Positions 1 through 9,070 are shown, counted from the first letter of the stretch. The stretch is DNA of 64,000 nt from Streptococcus intermedius SK54 = ATCC 27335 (GCF_000413475.1 NZ_ATFK01000002.1:62001-126000); one strand, 5' to 3'. Numbers and translations: made by a program. The notes: generated by a model from the sequence alone, not told the origin.

Positions 1-656
1 TTGGTTCAGTACCAATTGTTGTTCTGTTCTCTTTGTTTGTGGCTTCTCAAACCTATAGTCAGAATGCGATTGCACGGTCATTTTATCGGTTCGTCTTCTT
101 CCTGCCGGTAGTAACAGGCAGTGTAGCTGTAACGGTTGTATGGAAATGGATTTACGACCCGCTGTCAGGGATTTTGAATTTCGTACTGAAGTCGGGGCAT
201 GTTATCAACCAGAATATTTCTTGGCTAGGAGATAAGCATTGGGCATTGATGGCGATTATTGTGATTTTGTTGACAACTTCTGTCGGACAGCCTATTATTC
301 TCTATATTGCTGCTATGGGAAACATTGACAATTCATTGGTGGAAGCTGCGCGTGTTGACGGAGCGACAGAGCTGCAAGTTTTTTGGAAGATTAAATGGCC
401 AAGTCTCTTGCCAACAACTCTGTATATTGCGATCATTACAACAATCAATTCCTTCCAATGTTTTGCCTTGATTCAGCTGTTGACGTCCGGCGGTCCAAAC
501 TATTCAACCAGTACATTGATGTATTACCTGTATGAAAAAGCCTTCAAGTTATCTGAATATGGTTATGCTAATACCATGGGAGTATTTTTAGCTGTCATGA
601 TTGCTTTGATTAGCTTTGCCCAATTCAAGATTCTTGGAAATGATGTCGAATATTAA
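1..656 (+). CDS. satB: Sialic-acid ABC transporter permease, 5' truncated by the window edge
   Basis: Inner-membrane permease of a MalF/UgpA-type carbohydrate ABC importer. The reading frame is open from base 3, so the gene begins upstream of the window and an internal TTG is not its start. About six hydrophobic segments are visible. The EAA loop that docks the ATPase reads EAARVDGATELQVFWKIKWP. The next gene is the partner permease, followed by sialate catabolism genes, which points to N-acetylneuraminate uptake as for pneumococcal SatABC. The substrate-binding lipoprotein should lie just upstream, outside the window. The family is certain; the substrate is inferred from context. Confidence 0.85.
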   Translation, partial: GSVPIVVLFSLFVASQTYSQNAIARSFYRFVFFLPVVTGSVAVTVVWKWIYDPLSGILNFVLKSGHVINQNISWLGDKHWALMAIIVILLTTSVGQPIILYIAAMGNIDNSLVEAARVDGATELQVFWKIKWPSLLPTTLYIAIITTINSFQCFALIQLLTSGGPNYSTSTLMYYLYEKAFKLSEYGYANTMGVFLAVMIALISFAQFKILGNDVEY

Positions 657-672
657 AGAAAGGAGAGACAAG

Positions 673-1503
673 ATGAAACAGAAAAAAATCAGTGCCTTTA
701 CGGTTATTTCAACGATTATTCTATTGGTGTTGACCGTTCTCTTTGTTTTCCCTTTCTATTGGATTTTGACAGGGGCCTTTAAGTCTCAACCAGATACGAT
801 TGTCATTCCACCTCAATGGTGGCCTAAGATGCCAACATTAGAAAATTTCCAACAGCTGATGGTGCAAAACCCAGCCCTGCAATGGATGTGGAATAGTGTC
901 TTTATCTCGCTAGCGACCATGTTTTTGGTCTGCATTACATCTTCTTTAGCAGGTTATGTTTTAGCGAAGAAACGCTTTTATGGTCAACGAATCCTTTTTG
1001 CAACTTTTATCGCTGCCATGGCTCTGCCTAAACAAGTAGTACTGGTTCCTTTGGTCCGTATTGTCAACTTTATGGGAATTCATGATACACTAGCTGCGGT
1101 TATTTTGCCTCTTGTCGGTTGGCCTTTTGGGGTTTTCCTCATGAAGCAATTTAGTGAAAATATCCCAACGGAATTGTTAGAATCTGCTAAGATTGATGGC
1201 TGTGGTGAGATTCGGACATTTTGGAATGTTGCTTTTCCGATTGTGAAACCAGGTTTTGCTGCCCTTGCCATTTTTACCTTTATCAACACATGGAATGATT
1301 ACTTTATGCAATTGGTCATGCTGACATCGCGGCAGAATCTAACGATTTCACTTGGAGTGGCAACGATGCAAGCTGAAATGGCAACGAATTATGGTTTAAT
1401 TATGGCCGGTGCTGCGATGGCAGCTGTTCCGATTGTAGCTGTCTTCTTAATATTCCAAAAATCCTTCACACAAGGTATTACCATGGGAGCTGTGAAAGGA
1501 TAA
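673..1503 (+). CDS. satC: Sialic-acid ABC transporter permease (MalG-type)
   Basis: Second permease of the importer, 276 residues, with about six transmembrane segments. The cytoplasmic EAA loop is ESAKIDGCGEIRTFWNVAFP. I chose the ATG at 673 because it follows the Shine-Dalgarno AAAGGAGAG; the longer frame starting at 616 would overlap the previous gene without a ribosome site. It lies 16 bases after the first permease and 13 before the YhcH-like gene, so it is in the same operon. No ATPase gene is present here; such importers commonly borrow a shared MsmK-type ATPase. Sialate specificity is inferred from context. Confidence 0.87.
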   Translation: MKQKKISAFTVISTIILLVLTVLFVFPFYWILTGAFKSQPDTIVIPPQWWPKMPTLENFQQLMVQNPALQWMWNSVFISLATMFLVCITSSLAGYVLAKKRFYGQRILFATFIAAMALPKQVVLVPLVRIVNFMGIHDTLAAVILPLVGWPFGVFLMKQFSENIPTELLESAKIDGCGEIRTFWNVAFPIVKPGFAALAIFTFINTWNDYFMQLVMLTSRQNLTISLGVATMQAEMATNYGLIMAGAAMAAVPIVAVFLIFQKSFTQGITMGAVKG

Positions 1504-1516
1504 GGAGGGAAAACGA

Positions 1517-1972
1517 ATGATTTTCGATGAATTGGAAAATCTTGCCCATTACAAAGGTATCCATAAGCATTTGGATTGTGCTATTGATTATCTCTTAACT
1601 CACGATGTAAACGATTATGATTCGGGACGGTATGAGATTGACGGAGAAAAAGTATTTCTGTTTGTACAGGAAAATGAATTGTGTTCTGACACGACAGATG
1701 AATTTGAATTTCATCACCATTATCTGGACTTGCATTTGCTTTTAGCAGGGCATGAAATCATTCGATATGGCAACAGGGTAAAAGAAGTGAGAAAACCGTA
1801 TGATAAAAAGAAGGACATTGGCTTTGTGACTTGTGAGCAATCTCTTCCATTTTATTTGGATAAACAGAATTTTGTTCTATTTTTACCCAATGAGTCTCAT
1901 CAGCCCAATAGACTTGCTGGGAAAGGTAAGAAGGTCAAAAAATGTGTCGTCAAAGTTTTGCTCAACGATTGA
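1517..1972 (+). CDS. YhcH/YjgK/YiaL family protein (DUF386)
   Basis: A 151-residue cupin-like protein of the YhcH/EbgC/TabA family. The conserved block EFEFHHHYLDLHLLLAGHE is visible near residues 55-75, and a C-terminal stretch contains NESHQPN. Relatives occur in sialate and related sugar operons, and the E. coli member NanQ is reported as a sialic-acid anomerase. An equivalent role here would prepare the sugar for the lyase. The start is set by AGGAGG 10 bases upstream. Family assignment is strong; the enzymatic role is by analogy. Confidence 0.8.
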   Translation: MIFDELENLAHYKGIHKHLDCAIDYLLTHDVNDYDSGRYEIDGEKVFLFVQENELCSDTTDEFEFHHHYLDLHLLLAGHEIIRYGNRVKEVRKPYDKKKDIGFVTCEQSLPFYLDKQNFVLFLPNESHQPNRLAGKGKKVKKCVVKVLLND

Positions 1973-1996
1973 AATAATTGATTAGGAGGTAGAACC

Positions 1997-2644
1997 ATGG
2001 AAAAGAGAGGTTCTCAGTTAATACGAAGTCTATTTGATACAGATAATTTCTTTATGAGAGTATGTGAGAAAATATTAGATCTGGTTACTGTGAATCTCAT
2101 CTTTCTTTTGACGTGTCTGCCGATTGTCACGATTGGTATTGCAAAAGTTAGTCTATATCAGACCTTGTTTGAAATCAAAGGTGCACGTCGTATAAAAGTC
2201 ACAGCGGCATATATACAGGCTTTTCGGAAAAATTGGAAAGTCGGTTTAAAACTTGGTTTACTAGAACTGCTAGTTGTAGGAATCAGTCTATTTGACCTTG
2301 TGCTTTTTTGGAGGCAGGAAACAATGCCATTTCAACTGCTGAAAGTAACCTGTATCGGCGTCATTATTTTTACTAGTTTGCTGTTTTTATGCATCTATCC
2401 TTTGGCAGCTAAGTTTGAAATGACGGTAAAAGATCTCTTACAAACAGGACTGATCATGGTGAGTTTGCATTTCCCGTGGTTCTTTTTGATGATAGCCTTA
2501 TTAGCTGTAATCGTCTTTTTCCTCTCTAGTTCAGGATTTGTATTGCTGCTGGGCTTTACTCTTTTTGTATTAATCGGGTTTGCAGCCCTAGGATTTTTAC
2601 AATTGCCTATTATGGAAACTATTTTTAATAAGTATAAACGATAA
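1997..2644 (+). CDS. YesL-type membrane protein (DUF624)
   Basis: A 215-residue integral membrane protein with about five hydrophobic segments and an N-terminal amphipathic stretch that includes a FDTDNFFMRVCEKI-like motif typical of the YesL/DUF624 family. Its function is unknown. Members regularly sit among carbohydrate ABC transporter genes in Firmicutes. AGGAGG at 1984-1989 sets the ATG at 1997. It lies 24 bases after the YhcH gene and 25 before the lyase, consistent with one transcript. A role in sugar uptake or its control is inference. Confidence 0.72.
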   Translation: MEKRGSQLIRSLFDTDNFFMRVCEKILDLVTVNLIFLLTCLPIVTIGIAKVSLYQTLFEIKGARRIKVTAAYIQAFRKNWKVGLKLGLLELLVVGISLFDLVLFWRQETMPFQLLKVTCIGVIIFTSLLFLCIYPLAAKFEMTVKDLLQTGLIMVSLHFPWFFLMIALLAVIVFFLSSSGFVLLLGFTLFVLIGFAALGFLQLPIMETIFNKYKR

Positions 2645-2669
2645 AACCAATTAACTTGGAGAATAAAAT

Positions 2670-3587
2670 ATGAGAGATTTAAAAAAATATGAAGGGGTCA
2701 TTCCGGCCTTCTATGCTTGCTATGATGATCAAGGTGAGATTAGTCCGCAACGTGTGCGAGCTTTGGTAGAATATTTTCTCGTCAAAGGAGTTCAAGGATT
2801 GTATGTCAATGGTTCATCTGGTGAATGTATCTACCAAAGTGTTGCTGATAGAAAATTGATTTTGGAAGAAGTAATGGCAGTGGCAAAAGGGAAATTAACT
2901 ATTATTGCTCACGTCGCTTGCAACAACACCAAGGATAGTATGGAGTTGGCGCGCCATGCAGAAAGCTTGGGAGTGGATGCTATTGCAACTATACCACCGA
3001 TTTATTTTCGTTTGCCAGAATACTCGATTGCTCAATATTGGAACGCTATTAGCGCGGCTGCCCCACATACAGACTTTGTGATCTACAATATTCCGCAGTT
3101 GGCAGGTGTAGCTCTGACGTCAAGTTTATATAAAGAAATGCTCAAAAATGAACGTGTGATTGGCGTGAAGAATTCTTCTATGCCTGTCCAAGACATTCAA
3201 ATCTTTGCAGCACTTGGTGGGGAAGATCACCTCGTCTTTAATGGGCCAGATGAACAATTTTTAGGCGGTCGCCTGATGGGAGCAAGAGCAGGCATCGGCG
3301 GAACATATGGGGCCATGCCAGAACTTTTCTTAAAGCTCAACCAATTGATTGCCGACAAGGAATTGGAGAGAGCAAAAGAATTACAATTTACCATCAACAC
3401 TATTATCGGAAAATTAACTGCTGCACATGGAAATATGTATTCTGTCATCAAGGAAGTCTTGAAAATCAATGAAAGTCTAAACATTGGTTCTGTTCGTGCT
3501 CCGTTAACACCAGTGACAGACACAGATCGTCCGATTGTAGAAGAAGCAGCTCGCTTGATTCGTGTAGCTAAGGAAACGTTCTTGTAA
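2670..3587 (+). CDS. nanA: N-acetylneuraminate lyase
   Basis: Class I aldolase of the DHDPS/NAL family, 305 residues, cleaving N-acetylneuraminate to N-acetylmannosamine and pyruvate. The GSSGE pyruvate-binding motif is near residue 48, the YNIPQ tyrosine near residue 140, and the Schiff-base lysine lies in VIGVKNSS near residue 169. The length matches the family. Between a sialate importer and a ROK kinase the assignment as sialate lyase rather than dihydrodipicolinate synthase is secure. Note that nanA is also used in streptococci for the sialidase, which is a different gene. Confidence 0.93.
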   Translation: MRDLKKYEGVIPAFYACYDDQGEISPQRVRALVEYFLVKGVQGLYVNGSSGECIYQSVADRKLILEEVMAVAKGKLTIIAHVACNNTKDSMELARHAESLGVDAIATIPPIYFRLPEYSIAQYWNAISAAAPHTDFVIYNIPQLAGVALTSSLYKEMLKNERVIGVKNSSMPVQDIQIFAALGGEDHLVFNGPDEQFLGGRLMGARAGIGGTYGAMPELFLKLNQLIADKELERAKELQFTINTIIGKLTAAHGNMYSVIKEVLKINESLNIGSVRAPLTPVTDTDRPIVEEAARLIRVAKETFL

Positions 3588-3604
3588 TAAAAAAGAGGTG
3601 GATT

Positions 3605-4489
3605 ATGGGGAAATATGTTGCCATTGATATTGGTGGAACAAATATCAAATATGGTCTGATTGATGATACTGACACCTTGCTGGAAGCGCATGAAATCCCA
3701 ACAGAGGCTCATAAGGGCGGTCCAGAAATTTTACACAAGGTAAAGGGAATTGTAGCACGTTATTTAGAACAAATTCCAGTTGCTGGGGTTTGTATCTCCT
3801 CAGCCGGAATGGTCGATCCAGATAAAGGAGAAATCTTTTATGCTGGCCCTCAGATTCCAAATTATGCTGGTACTCAGTTCAAGAAAGTGGTAGAAGAAAC
3901 ATTTGCCGTTCCTTGTGAGATTGAAAACGATGTCAATTGTGCTGGCTTAGCGGAAGTCATGTCCGGGAGTGGAAAGGGCACGAATATTGCGATTTGTTTG
4001 ACGATTGGGACGGGTATCGGCGGTTGTTTGCTGGTGGATGGTCAGGTTTTTCATGGTTTTAGTAATTCAGCTTGTGAAGTCGGTTATGTGTATCTATCAG
4101 ATGGTGCATTCCAAGATGTGGCTTCAACGACTGCCTTGGTCAATTATGTAGCAAAACTTCACGACGAAGAACCTGCTATGTGGAATGGACGGCGCATTTT
4201 CAAGGAAGCAACAGAAGGAAATGCACGCTGTATCCAAGGTATTGACCGCATGGTCAACTATCTGGGACAAGGGATTGCGAATATTTGCTATGTAGTCAAT
4301 CCAGAAGTGGTGATTTTGGGTGGTGGTATTATGGGTCAAGAGGCGATCCTCCGCCCTCGAATTGAAGCGGCCATGAAATCTTGTTTGGTACAAAGTATCG
4401 CTGAAAAGACCAAACTTGCTTTTGCTCACCATCAAAATGCAGCTGGTATGTTTGGAGCTTATTATCACTTTAAAAATAAGCATCCTTAA
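3605..4489 (+). CDS. nanK: ROK-family N-acetylmannosamine kinase
   Basis: Cytoplasmic sugar kinase of 294 residues that would phosphorylate the N-acetylmannosamine released by the lyase. The N-terminal ATP phosphate-binding motif AIDIGGTNIKYG and the central GTGIGGCLLVDG are clear. The zinc-binding CxCGxxGCxE motif of many ROK kinases is absent; the region reads SACEVGYVYLSDGAFQD, as in several Gram-positive sialate-operon members. AGAGGTGG precedes the start. It is the last gene of the operon, followed by a strong hairpin terminator. Substrate is inferred from context. Confidence 0.85.
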   Translation: MGKYVAIDIGGTNIKYGLIDDTDTLLEAHEIPTEAHKGGPEILHKVKGIVARYLEQIPVAGVCISSAGMVDPDKGEIFYAGPQIPNYAGTQFKKVVEETFAVPCEIENDVNCAGLAEVMSGSGKGTNIAICLTIGTGIGGCLLVDGQVFHGFSNSACEVGYVYLSDGAFQDVASTTALVNYVAKLHDEEPAMWNGRRIFKEATEGNARCIQGIDRMVNYLGQGIANICYVVNPEVVILGGGIMGQEAILRPRIEAAMKSCLVQSIAEKTKLAFAHHQNAAGMFGAYYHFKNKHP

Positions 4490-4508
4490 CGGAAAACTTC
4501 CTATAATG

Positions 4509-4549
4509 AAAACGAGCAAATCCTTCAGTGAGGAGCTGCTCGTTTTTGT
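4509..4549. terminator. Bidirectional terminator between nanK and nanR
   Basis: The stem AAAACGAGCA pairs with TGCTCGTTTT, with an inner TCCT/AGGA helix, and is followed by a T-run on the plus strand and preceded by A-rich sequence. It sits between two convergent genes and can serve both. Confidence 0.85.
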
Positions 4550-4557
4550 TTGATGCA

Positions 4558-5403
4558 TTATTTATGTCGCCTATAATAGCCATTTAATTTTTGATTTTCC
4601 CAAAAGCTGTTGAATATTTTTTCTTTTCTTTCTCGGTCAATTTCTAAGAAAAAGGCATAAAGGAGGTCAATCATCAGTAGCATAGGAAATTGTGCTGAAA
4701 TGCGTAAAATATATTCTGGCTTGTTTTGAGTAGCGACGGTGATGATTTCGGTAAAGGTTTCTTTGACTTTGTTGGAGTGACCTGTTACTAATACTGTTTT
4801 GGCCCCCATTGTTTGAGCATCAATGAGACTATTGATGATAGATTGTGTCCCTCCGGACAAAGAAAATCCAATAACCAAGCAATTTTCGTCTAAGATACTC
4901 GTTGTCCAAGCAAACCCATCTTGATCTGTCAAGGCTTCGCAGATAACACCAAGTCGCATGAACCGCAATTTCATGTCACGCGCGACGAGACCAGAGCTTC
5001 CAGTTCCAAAGAAATAGACGCGATCAGCTACTTCGATGAGATTAGCAACGCGCAGTAGTTTGTCTTCATCAATCAATTCTTCAGTTTGTTGCTGAATTTG
5101 AGTATAATTTCGTAGAACTCTACGAGATAGGTCGTTTTGTAAATGTTCTGTTTGCTCAATACTACCTTGCAATTGGTGAATATATTGAAAATTAAACTCT
5201 CTATAGCCTTTAAATCCGCATTTTTTTGCAAAGCGAGTCAATGCTGCTTGGGAGATGTAGAGAGTTTGCGCAACTTTTTGTGAGGAAAGATCGTCGTAGA
5301 TACTAGAAGGGTTTAAAAAGTAGTTTGCAATCCGCTTTTCTAACTCGGTCATACTATCAAAATGGCTTTCAATCCTCGCCATGATACGTTGCGTATTTTT
5401 CAT
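4558..5403 (-). CDS. nanR: RpiR-family regulator of the sialate operon
   Basis: A 281-residue transcription regulator. An N-terminal HTH_6 domain (about 1-75, with VAQTLYISQAALTRFAKKCGFKGYREF-type helix-turn-helix spacing) is followed by a SIS sugar-phosphate isomerase-like domain (about 110-245, containing FFGTGSSGLVARD). SIS domains of this family bind phosphosugars, here plausibly ManNAc-6-P or GlcN-6-P. It is convergent with the sialate operon at the position of the pneumococcal nan-locus RpiR gene. The 5' flank holds a short palindrome that may be an autoregulatory site. Confidence 0.83.
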   Translation of the reverse strand: MKNTQRIMARIESHFDSMTELEKRIANYFLNPSSIYDDLSSQKVAQTLYISQAALTRFAKKCGFKGYREFNFQYIHQLQGSIEQTEHLQNDLSRRVLRNYTQIQQQTEELIDEDKLLRVANLIEVADRVYFFGTGSSGLVARDMKLRFMRLGVICEALTDQDGFAWTTSILDENCLVIGFSLSGGTQSIINSLIDAQTMGAKTVLVTGHSNKVKETFTEIITVATQNKPEYILRISAQFPMLLMIDLLYAFFLEIDRERKEKIFNSFWENQKLNGYYRRHK

Positions 5404-5432
5404 ACAAACACTATCTCCATTGCATTACTATA

Positions 5433-5445
5433 TAACAATTTGTTA
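5433..5445. promoter_or_regulatory. Palindrome upstream of nanR, candidate operator
   Basis: The sequence TAACAATTTGTTA is a perfect odd-length dyad 30 bases upstream of the nanR start codon, downstream of a minus-strand TATAAT (5464-5459). Position and symmetry fit an autoregulatory operator; this is inference. Confidence 0.4.
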
Positions 5446-5549
5446 CTTATGTAGTTATATTATAACATGCTTTTTTAAGATAAGGTTGGATTGGAATTGT
5501 AAATTTATTGAAAGATTTTATCGAAGTGATGTGTAAACCAAATTAATGA

Positions 5550-5585
5550 TATAATAAATGTAAGCGTATAAATGAGGAGGTTGAT
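5550..5585 (+). promoter_or_regulatory. Orphan plus-strand promoter and ribosome site with an immediate stop
   Basis: An extended -10 (TGATATAAT), a near-cre sequence TGTAAGCGTATAAA and a strong GAGGAGG followed by TTG ATT TAA point in the plus direction, but no ORF follows. It looks like the remnant of a gene start, now overlapping the mupG terminator. The alternative is a chance AT-rich match. Confidence 0.4.
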
Positions 5586-5627
5586 TTAAAAAATTAGTAG
5601 TTGATAGATCTTGTCTCCAACGACTAA
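5586..5627 (-). terminator. Terminator of the murQ-murP-mupG operon
   Basis: Read on the minus strand, TTAGTCGTTG pairs with CAACTACTAA (one mismatch) and is followed by TTTTTTAAA, directly after the mupG stop. Confidence 0.7.
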
Positions 5628-5634
5628 TAAAAAA

Positions 5635-6690
5635 CTATTTGACATTCAATTTCACAAAAGAAAATTTAAATGGGGATTGAATATAATGTAATAAAGCTAA
5701 ATCTTCATTTCGGACTTTTCCAATTATAGTCTGTCGTTCGTCTAATGGAAGGTTGCAAAGACAAATTTCTAATTCTTTTTTATAGCGTAAAAATTTTTCA
5801 TTGGCAATGACAATATCGCCGAGATGTCGTTGCTGAATTGCTCCTGATAGCTTAAATTGCTTTAGTTGTTGTCGCGAATAAGCTGCTCGAATAACATAAT
5901 CGCTACTATCTAGTCGATTTTCAAAAATCATATGATACAAGGGAGAAGGGACAGCGGCTTCTAATGGAATAACCTCTTTTGCTAGGAAAGAAAATTTACT
6001 TAGTGAGGAGGCAGAGAGGGCATTATCCCCTATACAAATGTAGTCGCATTCAGCAGCTACTAAGCATTCAAGAGCAGCTTGCAGAGGTTTTATATGGCGG
6101 TGTTCTTCAATAGTTGGCAAACCTTCAAAAATCGGTAATCTTTTTATTTCTCCTGGAATAAACGCAATAACAGGGATATTATACTGGTGTAATTGCTGAT
6201 TGAATTGTTTCACTTTGTGAAGGCTCAATCCTGTATATGGTTTGGGGTAATAATTATGGCAGGCAATTAACTGGCTTGTTTTTAGTCCCTGTATTTTTAG
6301 ACGACTGATTTTTTGAGATGTAAGAGTGGATGCATTCAAAACAATTTTAAAATGATTTGATAATATTACGATCTCAGAATCAGTAATGCCATCATCAATC
6401 CGCAGGGCAACAATTCCGAGTTTCTTTAATCCATCAATTCCGAAGCTATCTAAAACTTGACGATTAATGTCTACAAAGGTATGAATAGAATGTTCCTGAC
6501 ATTCTTGAAGCAGTGGACGTATTTTATTCGATTGGTCTGTTTCTTCAAGAAGATTTAATGATGTGAAAGCAAATGAGAAACCTGCCTTTTTATAATCTCT
6601 TATCCACTGTTTGCTGTCTGCTAAATTGTTGGATGTATAAAGGGAAAAGCCTAAAGGAGTGTTAAACGTCTGGTCAGTTGTATATTGCAT
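5635..6690 (-). CDS. mupG: MupG-type 6-phospho-N-acetylmuramidase (DUF871)
   Basis: A 351-residue TIM-barrel protein of the DUF871/MupG family. It begins with a strand-forming LGFSLYTSNN segment typical of the family and ends in a small beta domain containing a conserved RAAYSRQ-like element. The S. aureus homologue cleaves MurNAc-6P-GlcNAc imported by MurP. I placed the start at 6690, preceded by GAGGAGCG, rather than at 6714. It overlaps the end of murP by 17 bases, so the two are translationally coupled. The family is clear; the activity is inferred from the S. aureus mupG-murQ-murP locus. Confidence 0.82.
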   Translation of the reverse strand: MQYTTDQTFNTPLGFSLYTSNNLADSKQWIRDYKKAGFSFAFTSLNLLEETDQSNKIRPLLQECQEHSIHTFVDINRQVLDSFGIDGLKKLGIVALRIDDGITDSEIVILSNHFKIVLNASTLTSQKISRLKIQGLKTSQLIACHNYYPKPYTGLSLHKVKQFNQQLHQYNIPVIAFIPGEIKRLPIFEGLPTIEEHRHIKPLQAALECLVAAECDYICIGDNALSASSLSKFSFLAKEVIPLEAAVPSPLYHMIFENRLDSSDYVIRAAYSRQQLKQFKLSGAIQQRHLGDIVIANEKFLRYKKELEICLCNLPLDERQTIIGKVRNEDLALLHYIQSPFKFSFVKLNVK

Positions 6691-8083
6691 TGATTCGCTC
6701 CTCGTCCACACCAAAGAACCAGGTGATCACAAAGCCAGCTAAGTAGGCACCAAGCATTGCAATAACAAATTGGATTTGTGTGCCAGGCACCATTATTAAC
6801 AAACCAAATAAGCCTGATACCCCTTGAGTGACAGTACCTAAGTGGAATAATACAGCTAAGATACCACCAAAGCCAGAACCAAGACATGCTGTGATAAATG
6901 GCTTCCCAAGAGGTAGAGTGACAGCGTACATTAGCGGTTCACCAATTCCTAGTATTCCAACTGGTAAAGAGTCGCGCGTGATTTGTTTTAATTTTTTGTT
7001 TTTCGTTTTCAGATAAAGAGCAAGACCTGCCCCCACTTGTCCGCCCCCAGCTGTCATTAAAATTGGAAGCAGATAGTTAATCCCTGAGGTTGGTCCAGAT
7101 GGATTGTTGAGGAGAACATGGATAGGGGTGAGTGCTTGGTGTAGTCCTACTGAAACAAGAGGTAAAAATCCTGCTGATAAGAGATAACCTCCAAGGACAC
7201 CTAATTTTTCATAGAAGAAGTTTAAAGTAGTAAAAATACTTCCCGTAATCACCTCACCAAGTGGTTGAATGATCAGCAAAGCTAAAAACCCACCAATAAT
7301 GACTGTCATAAGTGGTGTGAGAAATGTATCAAGAAAATCTGGCGTAAATTTTCTGATGGTGCGTTCTAAATAAGCAAATAAAATACCGCCAAATAAAGCC
7401 GCTAATAAACCACCGATTCCGGTTGAATAAGCTTTGTTTACAAGAGGAAGTAAAATCCCTTTTGTTAGTAATGGCATAGAGGGAACACTTACATACATAG
7501 CGCCAGCAATTGCACCTAAAATTGGACTACCTTTAAATTCTTTTGCAGCATTCATGCCAACAAAGATTGGTAGAAATGTAAATAATCCCCAACTCATTGT
7601 CCGAATACATTGATACCACCATGCCATGGCAAAGGCATTTCCCGTTGAAGCATTGATGATGTTGGTGATGCCATTAATCATTCCTGCAGCGATGATTCCT
7701 GGTAATAAAGGGATGAAAATATTGGCTATTTTTTGCAAAAAGCGTTGTAGTGGTTTGTCATGCTTCTGCTTATTAGCACTTTTATTGATTTTGGTGAGAT
7801 TTTCAACATCGATAGTTTCGTCTATGCTTCCGAGAGGAAGATGAGAGAGTTCCGCAAATGCTTGAGCTACTTTAGTAACAATGCCAGGCCCAAAAATAAT
7901 CTGCAAAGTATCCGCTTCTACAACGCCTAAAACGCCATCAATTTTCTTTAATTTTTCAATGTTAGCCAATTCAGGGTTTTTAAGTCCTAGTCTTAACCGA
8001 GTCATGCAATTGGCATTACTTTTTATATTATTGGATCCGCCAACATTGTTTAAAAGTTCAGTTGCCACTTGTTCAACATTCAT
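6674..8083 (-). CDS. murP: PTS EIIBC component for N-acetylmuramic acid (MurP)
   Basis: A 469-residue phosphotransferase permease. The N-terminal EIIB domain (about 1-85) has its phosphocysteine in NCMTRLRLG near residue 26. The EIIC domain (about 110-465) has about ten membrane spans and the family motif GIGEPLMYAVTLPLG. No EIIA domain is fused, so a shared EIIA (for example the glucose one) must donate phosphate. GGAG upstream of 8083 and an 11-base overlap with murQ fix the start; the longer frame at 8146 would run far into murQ. Imported MurNAc or disaccharide is phosphorylated on entry. Confidence 0.87.
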   Translation of the reverse strand: MNVEQVATELLNNVGGSNNIKSNANCMTRLRLGLKNPELANIEKLKKIDGVLGVVEADTLQIIFGPGIVTKVAQAFAELSHLPLGSIDETIDVENLTKINKSANKQKHDKPLQRFLQKIANIFIPLLPGIIAAGMINGITNIINASTGNAFAMAWWYQCIRTMSWGLFTFLPIFVGMNAAKEFKGSPILGAIAGAMYVSVPSMPLLTKGILLPLVNKAYSTGIGGLLAALFGGILFAYLERTIRKFTPDFLDTFLTPLMTVIIGGFLALLIIQPLGEVITGSIFTTLNFFYEKLGVLGGYLLSAGFLPLVSVGLHQALTPIHVLLNNPSGPTSGINYLLPILMTAGGGQVGAGLALYLKTKNKKLKQITRDSLPVGILGIGEPLMYAVTLPLGKPFITACLGSGFGGILAVLFHLGTVTQGVSGLFGLLIMVPGTQIQFVIAMLGAYLAGFVITWFFGVDEERINAIYN

Positions 8084-8999
8084 GGGTATTCTCCTTTTCT
8101 TGTAATAAAGTCTCAATAGACAGCGCAATGTTTTGGTGATTTTCAAGTAACATATTTTCCGCTTGCTCTGTAGTTAAATGACCTAATTGCATCAAAATCG
8201 CAAGTTTTACGTTTCCTTTCGCTTTTTCAAATATATCTCTTGCTTCCTGTGAGTTGGCACCGGTTGTTTTCTGAATAATTCTCTGGGCTCTTTCCACAAG
8301 TTTTTCATTTGTTGGTTTCACATCGACCATATAACCTTTATATATTTTACCAAGACGGATCATGCTAGTAGTAGAAATCATATTTAAAATTAATTTTTGT
8401 GCAGTTCCTGCTTTCATTCTACTTGATCCAGTGATTACTTCCGGACCGACTAAAACCTCTATGGGATAATCTGAAATAGTAGAAATTTCGGCATTTTTTA
8501 CACAGGAGATGGAACCTGTTTGGGCATTTTGCTCATGGGCATACTTGAGTGCTGCTGTTACATAAGGTGTCCGACCTGAAGCTGTTAATCCGATAACCAT
8601 ATCTTTATCTGATAATTTGAGCTTACTTAAGTCTATTTTAGCCGCTTGCCTATCATCTTCTGCTCCTTCTTGAGCAAGGTGAATAGCTCTGTTTCCTCCT
8701 GCTATAATCCCTTGGACTAAGTCAGCTTCTACTCCATAAGTAGGCGGACATTCTGAAGCATCTAAAATTCCTAAACGTCCAGATGTCCCAGCTCCTACAT
8801 AAATGATTCTACCTCCTTGCTGCAATTGAGAAATAGTAGCATCAATTAAGCTATTAATTGCCGGTAGGGCTTGTGCTACTGCTAAAGGTACTTTTTGATC
8901 CTCTTGATTGATATAAGATGTAATCTGTTTGGTGGTCATTTTTTCAATCTCGAACGAATCAGGATTTGCTTGTTCAGTATTGAGCTGGTCAATATCCAT
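8073..8999 (-). CDS. murQ: N-acetylmuramic acid 6-phosphate etherase
   Basis: Cytoplasmic etherase of 308 residues that removes the lactyl ether from MurNAc-6P to give GlcNAc-6P and D-lactate. The SIS domain contains GRIIYVGAGTSGRLGILDASECPPT-type sequence, with the catalytic glutamate in ASECPPTYG near residue 84 and a second conserved stretch GSSRMKAGTAQKL. It is the first gene of the minus-strand operon and is divergent from murR. Length and motifs match MurQ exactly. Confidence 0.94.
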   Translation of the reverse strand: MDIDQLNTEQANPDSFEIEKMTTKQITSYINQEDQKVPLAVAQALPAINSLIDATISQLQQGGRIIYVGAGTSGRLGILDASECPPTYGVEADLVQGIIAGGNRAIHLAQEGAEDDRQAAKIDLSKLKLSDKDMVIGLTASGRTPYVTAALKYAHEQNAQTGSISCVKNAEISTISDYPIEVLVGPEVITGSSRMKAGTAQKLILNMISTTSMIRLGKIYKGYMVDVKPTNEKLVERAQRIIQKTTGANSQEARDIFEKAKGNVKLAILMQLGHLTTEQAENMLLENHQNIALSIETLLQEKENTHEC

Positions 9000-9019
9000 T
9001 TATAAGCTCCTTTCATTTT

Positions 9020-9033
9020 TGTAAACGCTTACT
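9020..9033 (-). promoter_or_regulatory. cre site (CcpA) in the murQ leader
   Basis: TGTAAACGCTTACT matches the cre consensus TGNAANCGNWNNCW at every fixed position. It lies about 10 bases downstream of the predicted murQ -10 element, where CcpA would act as a roadblock. Confidence 0.75.
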
Positions 9034-9041
9034 TCAATCAT

Positions 9042-9070
9042 ATTATAAAACAAAAGTTATAAAATTTCAA
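9042..9070 (-). promoter_or_regulatory. murQ-murP-mupG promoter
   Basis: On the minus strand TTGAAA (9070-9065) and TATAAT (9047-9042) are separated by 17 bases, upstream of murQ. Confidence 0.65.
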
